Shown here: positions 58,353 through 64,000 of the stretch, in pieces | How the letters are laid out: each line of letters begins with the position of its first letter | Position numbering within the stretch: the stretch's first letter is position 1 | Assembly: GCF_902167705.1 (NCBI RefSeq) | Contig: NZ_CABHMZ010000027.1 | Span: 11,390 to 75,389, forward strand | Reading direction: 5' to 3' | DNA: 64,000 nucleotides | Source of the DNA: Streptococcus constellatus | GTDB taxonomy: Bacteria > Bacillota > Bacilli > Lactobacillales > Streptococcaceae | Program-made: the position numbers and the translations under genes | The notes under the pieces: model-generated | Database searches by the model: none | Told to the model about the DNA's origin: nothing | What the model saw: the letters and a program-made list of their open reading frames with translations, nothing else

Positions 58353-58826
58353 TTAATCTTTACTAAAGAAGAACGGAGGTGCAAATTGTTTTAATTTGTT
58401 AAAACAGTCTTGGGCTTTTTGATTGTCCTCGCAGATAATCAAGCAAACATCGTCACCACAGACTGTCGCAACAATTTCGGAAAATTCCAGAGCGTCTAAG
58501 ATAGAGCCGAATGATTGTGCCAAGCCAGGAAGAGTTTTCATGACAACTTGGTTTTGAACAGGACGTAGCATAATCAAGGCATCTTCCATATAAAGACGCA
58601 GCCGTTTTTCCCAACGTGAAGGTGCCATGCTATTGATAATGTAATAAGAAATATCTGCTTCGTGTACTTTTACCAAGTTCAAAGCTTTAATGTCCCGAGA
58701 AAGTGTGGATTGCGTCACTGTAACGCCGTTTGCTTTCAATAAATCTTGTAATTCTTGTTGTGTGTGAATTTTTTTCTCTAGGACAAGCGAGCGAATGAGT
58801 CGATGACGGCTTTCAATTTTATTCAT
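58353..58826 (-). CDS. arcR: ArgR/ArcR family arginine regulator
   Basis: 157 residues. N-terminal winged helix ([21 protein letters not shown], then [20 protein letters not shown]) and a C-terminal hexamerisation/arginine-binding domain with [21 protein letters not shown]. In arginine deiminase loci this regulator (ArcR in S. gordonii) activates the arc genes; the symbol is given for that context, argR being equally possible. It is transcribed with queA, ten bases downstream of it, opposite to arc. Confidence 0.88.
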   Translation of the reverse strand: MNKIESRHRLIRSLVLEKKIHTQQELQDLLKANGVTVTQSTLSRDIKALNLVKVHEADISYYIINSMAPSRWEKRLRLYMEDALIMLRPVQNQVVMKTLPGLAQSFGSILDALEFSEIVATVCGDDVCLIICEDNQKAQDCFNKLKQFAPPFFFSKD

Positions 58827-58836
58827 ATTTCACCTA

Positions 58837-59865
58837 TTATTTTATAAACATAGCATCTCCAAAGCTGAAAAAGCGATATTTTTCATCAATGGCATGCTGA
58901 TAAGCAGAGAGCACTAATTCTCGACCTGCAAAGGCTGAAACGAGCATGACGAGAGTGGACTTTGGAAGGTGAAAATTGGTAGAAAAGGCATCTACGATTT
59001 TCCAATCGTAGCCAGGTTTGATAAAGATGTTTGTCCAACCAGAGTCAGAGCGGATTTCCCCGTCAAACTTTGAACCAATTGTTTCCAGTGTACGGATAGA
59101 AGTTGTTCCAACTGCGACGACACGATGTCCACCAGCTTTAACTTGTCGAAGCGTGTCAGCTGCTTCTTCAGACAATGTATAGAATTCTGAATGCATCTCA
59201 TGCTCGTCTACATTGTCTACAGAGACAGGACGGAAGGTTCCTAGACCAACATGAAGCGTCAGATAGACTAATTTTACGCCTTTGGCTTCAATCTGAGCAA
59301 GCAGATCTTTCGTAAAATGCAGACCAGCAGTAGGAGCAGCGGCAGAGCCATTTTCTTTGGCATAGACAGTCTGGTAGCGTTCACGGTCTTTTAGCTTTTC
59401 ATGGATATAAGGCGGCAAAGGCATTTCGCCCAGACTTTCAAGCACTTCTAAGAAAATGCCTTGGTAATGGAAACGTACAATTCGTCCACCGTGTTCTAAT
59501 TCTTCTAAAACAGTTGCTGTCAAGCGTCCGTCGCCAAAAGAAATAGCCGCTCCGACTTTTAACCGTTTGGCTGGTTTAGCCAGTACTTCCCAATCATCAC
59601 CTGCGATGTTTTTTAAGAGTAGCAATTCAACGTGTCCGCCTGTTTCTGGCTTTTCACCATGAAGGCGTGCAGGTAAGACGCGCGTGTCATTCATGACCAA
59701 AGCATCTCCAGGATTTAATTGATCAATAATCGCATCGAAGTGGGTATCTTCCAGTTGACCAGTTTCGTGATTTACGACCAAGAGGCGTGAAGCATCTCGT
59801 TTTTCTAAAGGTGTTTGTGCAATTAACTCTTCTGGCAAATGAAAGTCAAAATCAGCAGTATTCAT
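58837..59865 (-). CDS. queA: S-adenosylmethionine:tRNA ribosyltransferase-isomerase
   Basis: 342 residues. [49 protein letters not shown] and [10 protein letters not shown] are QueA signatures. It builds epoxyqueuosine on tRNA. Start 59865 with AAGGAGA; nine bases separate it from the small membrane gene upstream. In S. gordonii queA also lies next to the arc locus. Confidence 0.97.
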   Translation of the reverse strand: MNTADFDFHLPEELIAQTPLEKRDASRLLVVNHETGQLEDTHFDAIIDQLNPGDALVMNDTRVLPARLHGEKPETGGHVELLLLKNIAGDDWEVLAKPAKRLKVGAAISFGDGRLTATVLEELEHGGRIVRFHYQGIFLEVLESLGEMPLPPYIHEKLKDRERYQTVYAKENGSAAAPTAGLHFTKDLLAQIEAKGVKLVYLTLHVGLGTFRPVSVDNVDEHEMHSEFYTLSEEAADTLRQVKAGGHRVVAVGTTSIRTLETIGSKFDGEIRSDSGWTNIFIKPGYDWKIVDAFSTNFHLPKSTLVMLVSAFAGRELVLSAYQHAIDEKYRFFSFGDAMFIK

Positions 59866-59874
59866 ACATTCTCC

Positions 59875-60048
59875 TTAGGCTGTAATTAAAATCCATAACG
59901 AATAACAACAAGCAACAAGTGGCAGGCACATGAGTAAAATGCCTAAAATCAATAGGGTATAATGCCATATTCGCTTGGTTTTGAAAAGGAGCGCAGCGAT
60001 AACAAATGCAACTCCCAGTAAAAATAAACAGAGTAAATAGACTAACAT
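59875..60048 (-). CDS. 57-residue membrane protein upstream of queA
   Basis: Two membrane helices (about 3-24 and 33-54) joined by a short basic loop KTKRIWHY. Start at 60048 is taken because the promoter's TATAAT (60060-60055) is only six bases before it; the longer frame to 60078 would start upstream of the transcript. No ribosome site is present, so it would be translated from a leaderless mRNA. Function unknown; it leads the queA-arcR operon. Confidence 0.55.
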   Translation of the reverse strand: MLVYLLCLFLLGVAFVIAALLFKTKRIWHYTLLILGILLMCLPLVACCYSLWILITA

Positions 60049-60054
60049 TATTCT

Positions 60055-60082
60055 ATTATAGCACGATTTTTCTCGCAAACAA
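60055..60082 (-). promoter_or_regulatory. Promoter of the small membrane protein-queA-arcR operon
   Basis: On the minus strand TTGTTT (60082-60077), 16 bases, then extended -10 TGCTATAAT (TATAAT at 60060-60055). Transcription should begin at the ATG. Confidence 0.6.
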
Positions 60083-60113
60083 GCTCGGATTTTTTAAAAA
60101 GAAGCAAATTCTC

Positions 60114-60142
60114 TTGACAAAAATTGGTCTATACCATATAAT
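60114..60142 (+). promoter_or_regulatory. nagB promoter with NagR-type dre operator
   Basis: Consensus TTGACA (60114-60119) and TATAAT (60137-60142), 17 bases apart. The spacer contains ATTGGTCTATACCAT (60123-60137), a dyad matching GntR-family NagR/DasR operators. Repression until GlcNAc/GlcN-6-P is present is the expected logic. Confidence 0.75.
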
Positions 60143-60171
60143 ATAATTAAGTAAAGAAAAGGAGTTCAACG

Positions 60172-60879
60172 ATGAGAATTATTCAAGTGGAAAATCAAGT
60201 AGACGGTGGCAGAGTAGCCTTTGAATTGTTAAAAGAAAAATTGGCTGAAGGAGCGAAAACATTAGGTTTGGCAACAGGAAGCAGTCCTTTGAGCTTTTAC
60301 GAGCAGATTGTTGAAAGTGACCTTGATTTGTCAGACTTAACAAGTGTCAATTTAGATGAGTACATCGGGTTAAATGGTGAAAATCCTCAGTCTTATCGCT
60401 ATTTCATGCAAAAGCATTTATTTGCTAAAAAGCCATTTAAGGACAGTTTTTTACCAAATGGTATTGCTGAAGACGCGGAAGCAGAAATTCAGCGCTATAA
60501 TCAGATTTTAGCAGAGCATCCTGTTGATCTTCAAATTTTAGGAATTGGTACGAATGGGCATATTGGCTTTAATGAGCCGGGAACAAGTTTTGACAGCACT
60601 GTTCATGTAGTAGATTTGGAGCAATCAACTATTGAAGCAAATGCTCGTTTCTTTGACAAGATAGAAGACGTGCCAACACAAGCTTACTCAATGGGCATTC
60701 GGAATATTCTCAATGCAAAATCCATTATTTTATTCGCTTATGGTGCTTCAAAAGCAAAAGCAATTGCAGGAACAGTAGAAGGACCGATTACAGAAGAATT
60801 ACCAGGCAGTGCCCTTCAAAAACATGAAGATGTTGTCATTATCGCAGATAAGGAAGCTTTAAGCCTATTGAAAAAATAA
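60172..60879 (+). CDS. nagB: Glucosamine-6-phosphate deaminase
   Basis: 235 residues. [24 protein letters not shown] (catalytic Asp region) and [15 protein letters not shown] are NagB signatures. It converts glucosamine-6-phosphate to fructose-6-phosphate and ammonia. AAGGAG precedes the ATG. Short for the family relative to E. coli (266) but normal for streptococci. A hairpin with CCTATCT and AGGTAGG arms plus T follows (60887-60916). Confidence 0.97.
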   Translation: MRIIQVENQVDGGRVAFELLKEKLAEGAKTLGLATGSSPLSFYEQIVESDLDLSDLTSVNLDEYIGLNGENPQSYRYFMQKHLFAKKPFKDSFLPNGIAEDAEAEIQRYNQILAEHPVDLQILGIGTNGHIGFNEPGTSFDSTVHVVDLEQSTIEANARFFDKIEDVPTQAYSMGIRNILNAKSIILFAYGASKAKAIAGTVEGPITEELPGSALQKHEDVVIIADKEALSLLKK

Positions 60880-60886
60880 TATCTAT

Positions 60887-60916
60887 TTCCTATCTAATTT
60901 TTAGGTAGGTTTTTTA
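60887..60916 (+). terminator. nagB terminator
   Basis: CCTATCTA pairs with TAGGTAGG (one G-T pair) around ATTTT, then TTTTTT. Confidence 0.75.
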
Positions 60917-60994
60917 TTATTTTGAAAAAAGTTCGTTATCTTACAGGAAAAATGTGCTATACTAGAAGATAAGTGAAATTGTAGGAGGATTCTA

Positions 60995-62371
60995 GTGAAA
61001 AAGCTGATAGCTATTGTTTGTTTTTTTGTGTTGTGTGTGGGAGCAACCACTGTTCATGCGGACGAGTTAGTTGATATGGCGCAAAAAATGTATCCGAACG
61101 AAAAGGTCAATCCAATCAATCGTCCGAAATCGTCCTTGATAGTAGATGCTAATACGGGAAATATTCTTTGGCAAGATAATATCGATGAAGTTCGTGACCC
61201 AGCTAGCATGAGCAAATTGATGACTTTGTATTTAGTTTTTGAAGCGATTCAGCAAGGAAAGTTGAGCGAAGATACAGTTATCAAAGCGACACCACGCGAT
61301 GAGGCAATTGCCAAGATTTACGAGATTTCCAATAATAAAATCGTAGCAGGTGTAGATTACACCGTTTCTGAATTGATTACGATGACCGCTGTTCCGTCAT
61401 CAAATGCAACGACAGTCATGTTGGCCAATTATTTATCTAACAATGATCCAGATACATTTTTGGACATGATGAATGCGAAAGCGAAAGAATTGGGCATGAC
61501 CAATACAAAATGGTTTAATGCCAGTGGAGCTGCAGCTGTTTCGTTCAAAGGTTTGTACACTCCGCAGCGCTATGACAACAACGCAGCTAATCAGACAACG
61601 GCGCGAGATTTAGCCATTCTAAGTTACAATTTTGTCAAAAATTACCCAAATATTTTAAATTACACAAATAAACCAGTTGTGACGGTGAAAAAGGGAACGC
61701 CGTATGAAGAAACCTTTGAAACCTATAATTATTCTCTTCCTGGTGCCAAATACGGCATTGAAGGTGTGGAAGGTTTAAAGACAGGCTCAAGTCCGCGAGG
61801 AGCTTTTAATTACATCGCAGCGATTCGGCGAGGAGACCAACGTTTGATTAGTGTCATCATGGGTGTTGGTGACTGGGCTGATCAAGACGGTGAATATTAT
61901 CGTCACCCATTTGGCAATGCTTTGATTGAAAAAGCTTATGCTGACTATGAGTATAAAAAAGTTTTTAATGCTGGTGAGCAAGAAATCAATGGAAAGACTT
62001 ATACCTTGTCAAAAGATTTCTATGCAACAGTGAAAAAAGGTACAGCAGCAAAAGCGGTTGTGGAAAATGGGGTATTGAAAAACGAGAATGGTCTGGAGCA
62101 ACTTTCTTCACTCATTTCAGATGGAGAAAGTGTCACAGAAGTAAAGAATACTGCAACTAAAAACAGTACAGCCAAATCAACAGTAAAAACTGCAACAGCA
62201 AAGTCTAGTGGAAAAAGTTTGAAGCAACTTCTTTTAGATTATCATATTTTGATTGCAGTCCCTGTGGTGGTTCTTTTGCTGATTATCATTTTTGAAGTGG
62301 CAAGACGTAAGCAAAAAAGAAAGCAACGAGTTCATAGTGATACCCAGCTTTCTCGTCGTAACAAACGGTAA
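60995..62371 (+). CDS. PBP4-like D-alanyl-D-alanine carboxypeptidase
   Basis: 458 residues, GTG start with TAGGAGG. Signal peptide 1-22. Catalytic Ser71-Met-Ser-Lys74, Ser135-Ser-Asn137 and Lys262-Thr-Gly. The C-terminal part has a small beta domain (about 320-370), a Thr/Lys-rich linker and a membrane helix (about 415-435), the layout of S. aureus PBP4 (DUF1958), distinct from the 413-residue PBP3/DacA type of pneumococcus. It trims or transfers peptidoglycan stem peptides outside the membrane. Confidence 0.88.
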   Translation: MKKLIAIVCFFVLCVGATTVHADELVDMAQKMYPNEKVNPINRPKSSLIVDANTGNILWQDNIDEVRDPASMSKLMTLYLVFEAIQQGKLSEDTVIKATPRDEAIAKIYEISNNKIVAGVDYTVSELITMTAVPSSNATTVMLANYLSNNDPDTFLDMMNAKAKELGMTNTKWFNASGAAAVSFKGLYTPQRYDNNAANQTTARDLAILSYNFVKNYPNILNYTNKPVVTVKKGTPYEETFETYNYSLPGAKYGIEGVEGLKTGSSPRGAFNYIAAIRRGDQRLISVIMGVGDWADQDGEYYRHPFGNALIEKAYADYEYKKVFNAGEQEINGKTYTLSKDFYATVKKGTAAKAVVENGVLKNENGLEQLSSLISDGESVTEVKNTATKNSTAKSTVKTATAKSSGKSLKQLLLDYHILIAVPVVVLLLIIIFEVARRKQKRKQRVHSDTQLSRRNKR

Positions 62372-62390
62372 GCATACATTTGTAGAATAG

Positions 62391-62421
62391 AAAACTCGAT
62401 TGGTTATTCCAGTCGAGTTTT
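62391..62421 (+). terminator. Terminator after the PBP gene
   Basis: AAAACTCGATTGG (62391-62403) pairs with CCAGTCGAGTTTT (62409-62421), one G-T pair, five-base loop. Confidence 0.8.
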
Positions 62422-62450
62422 GTCACATTTTTAAGGGAGAAGGGAAAGTC

Positions 62451-63620
62451 ATGTTTAGGAAATTTCAAGATAGCTATTTTGCTTATTTTTTGATGTATAA
62501 TTTTTATTTTTTATCATACTCATTGTTTTCAACTTTAATTTCAGTTTATATGCTGGATAAGGGTTATTCAGCTAGTCAGGTTTCACTTGTTGTTTCTGCC
62601 TCGTTCTTTTCTTCAATGATTGTGCAGCCTATCATGGGCGTTTTGAATGACGCGATTGGCATTAAAAAAGTAACCATTTATAGCTTTCTTTTCATCATCG
62701 TTGGAGCAATCTTTTTCATGCAAGCCAATAATCTCTTGCTCTTGACAATTTGGTACAGTGCTGTTTTGATGCTAATCAACGGTGTGAATCCTGTTATGGA
62801 CGTTCTGGCTGCTAGAAGCCCTTATACTTATGGGAAAATCCGTATCTGGGGGACTTTTGGCTATGCAATGGGCTCACAATTAGCAGGGCTGATTTATAAA
62901 TTCATCTCTCCGCAAGCAATTTTCATCGTGTTTATCGGTATGATGTGTGTGAGTATTCTTGGAGTGCTGGGAATTGAGCCAAAACAAGATCAGCATCCTA
63001 AAAAAGCAACACAAACGAAAAATGACTCTTATATCGGGCAAATTTTTAAAAATAAAACGTATTTATTTTATCTCATCATTGTGGCGCTCTATTCTGGAGT
63101 CGGAAATACTGGTCACACCTATATTCCGTCTATGTTAGAGCATAGTGGTTTAAGTGTCAATGTGGCGACGACTGTGGTAGCTATTTCTGTTATTTGTGAG
63201 TCGCCCTTGATCTTCTTTTCTTATCTTTTTATGGATAAACTTCCGATTAAAAAATTGCTTTATATTCCTCTGCTCATTTTGCTCTTACAGTATGTGATTT
63301 ATGGTCTGGATTTAGGACTGACTTCCAAGATTCTTTTGACCTTGATGTCAAAGCACGCCACAGGAATGTTGTTGATTATGGTGACTTTAAAGATTGTTGC
63401 TAACGTAGTAGATGAGAAATATCTGGTGACAGCTATTGCCCTTGTTCAAACAGCCCGAAATTTGGGAACCATTCTTATCCAAAATATTGCAGGAGATATT
63501 ATTGACAAATCTGGCTATGAAATGATGAGCTTTTTCTTAGCTGGTGTGATGATTGTAGTGCTTGTTTTAGTCTTCTTTTTGAAAGTGCCAAACAAGCCAA
63601 ATCAGAAATTATTCGGCTAA
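62451..63620 (+). CDS. MFS transporter
   Basis: 389 residues, about 12 membrane helices. MFS loop motifs: after helix 2 GVLNDAIGIKKV, and RSPYTYGKIRIWGTFGYAMG near helix 5, which resembles the LacY/nucleoside-symporter-like MFS_1 group. Start 62451 has AGGGAGAAGGG upstream; the longer frame from 62400 overlaps the terminator and is rejected. Substrate unknown. Confidence 0.85.
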   Translation: MFRKFQDSYFAYFLMYNFYFLSYSLFSTLISVYMLDKGYSASQVSLVVSASFFSSMIVQPIMGVLNDAIGIKKVTIYSFLFIIVGAIFFMQANNLLLLTIWYSAVLMLINGVNPVMDVLAARSPYTYGKIRIWGTFGYAMGSQLAGLIYKFISPQAIFIVFIGMMCVSILGVLGIEPKQDQHPKKATQTKNDSYIGQIFKNKTYLFYLIIVALYSGVGNTGHTYIPSMLEHSGLSVNVATTVVAISVICESPLIFFSYLFMDKLPIKKLLYIPLLILLLQYVIYGLDLGLTSKILLTLMSKHATGMLLIMVTLKIVANVVDEKYLVTAIALVQTARNLGTILIQNIAGDIIDKSGYEMMSFFLAGVMIVVLVLVFFLKVPNKPNQKLFG

Positions 63621-63985
63621 GACAAGAGAAGTATAAAAAGCTGGACGAAAACCTCCAGCTTAGCATATTGTATAATAAGGCAATGACGAATTAGTTGCCG
63701 GATAAGGCTCATGAAGTGAGTCTTATCCTTGTTTACTTTTTAAGCTCGAAAGAGCACTTTTGATGAAAACGTTGTTTTCGTCATTCACTATCTCAACAGT
63801 CTCTCAGGCTATGGAGTGAGGCAGAATTAAAAATTTTCAAATTTTAGTTCTGTTTCACTCTTTTTATCTTACTCATTTAGTTTTTTCCTAAGATAAATTG
63901 TAAAATATAGTTCAACAAAAAATCTCATAGCGTTTCATTGGTGTAAACTGTAAGTAACCACACAAACAGAACCCGAGGAAAAACT
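63621..63985. repeat. Composite intergenic repeat, copy 4, and left flank of a possible IS
   Basis: Starts AAGCTGGACGAAAACC with a CCAGCTT arm like the copy at 30961. It ends in a hairpin, GAGTGAGGCAGAA against TTCTGTTTCACTC, with TTTTT (about 63812-63866), again like 31111-31160. Beyond it GTTTCATTGGTGTAAACTG (about 63934) may be an insertion sequence end. No gene. Confidence 0.5.
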
Positions 63986-64000
63986 ATGAGCTACTCCTAT
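63986..64000 (+). CDS. First five codons of a gene cut by the window edge
   Basis: CCGAGGAAAAACT precedes ATGAGCTACTCCTAT (Met-Ser-Tyr-Ser-Tyr). The context resembles the start of IS30-family transposases, but five codons are not enough to decide. Confidence 0.3.

Overview
The window is chromosomal DNA of an AT-rich Gram-positive coccus, almost certainly a Streptococcus of the oral (sanguinis/gordonii/cristatus/anginosus-like) kind. Evidence: the glmU-nudix-macP-mtnN block, comAB peptide exporter, arginine deiminase genes with an FLP-type regulator, MacP, SlrA-like lipoprotein cyclophilin, CvfB, strong AAGGAGG ribosome sites and ATGA-type couplings. No rRNA, tRNA, CRISPR array or intact prophage is visible. 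The species cannot be settled from sequence alone.

Layout. 1-8.8 kb: end of a BceB-like ABC permease, an autoregulated padR/membrane-protein pair, an APC permease, an S41 protease, and runs of small housekeeping/accessory enzymes (GNATs, RpiB-like isomerase, cold-shock protein, DUF2829 protein, SDR, ASCH protein). 9.2-18.2 kb: conserved core (glmU, nudix, macP, mtnN, ABC-F, cyclophilin, ftsK) with a frameshifted pspC. 18.4-22 kb: an RpiR regulator divergent from a decaying Gfo/Idh cluster. 22-28.1 kb: an AT-rich beta-glucoside PTS island (PRD regulator broken by an in-frame stop, EIIB, EIIC, EIIA, 6-phospho-beta-glucosidase) bracketed by related IS3-type remnants. 28.6-31.5 kb: P-type ATPase and a DUF3397 protein. 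31.7-42.6 kb: rplK-rplA, a three-gene partial TCA operon (acnA-citZ-icd) making 2-oxoglutarate, pyrH-frr, cvfB, holA, sodA. 42.7-47.8 kb: comAB with an unlisted 48-residue gene downstream and a divergent serine hydrolase; the intergenic region carries ComE-type repeats facing both ways. 47.9-59.9 kb: the arginine deiminase locus (flp, arcA, arcB, arcC, arcD, arcT) with argR/arcR and queA on the other strand, separated by a secreted C69 dipeptidase gene that sits between two ISL3-family remnants. 60-64 kb: nagB under a NagR-type operator, a PBP4-like DD-carboxypeptidase, an MFS carrier, an intergenic composite repeat and the first codons of a further gene, possibly a transposase.

How the parts work together: arginine enters through ArcD, is split by ArcA, ArcB and ArcC to ornithine, ammonia, CO2 and ATP, and putative CcpA sites precede arcA and arcD, tying the pathway to sugar status. 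The comAB/serine hydrolase region looks like a competence-controlled divergent promoter. Several genes show recent decay (pspC, two Gfo/Idh genes, the PRD regulator), concentrated around the sugar-uptake and Gfo clusters. The most interesting leads are the two-sided ComE site, the small gene after comB, the paired L1-type mRNA motifs before rplK and rplA, and two genes (ftsK and a small membrane protein) whose promoters place transcription start almost on the start codon. All family assignments are by reading motifs; no database search was possible.
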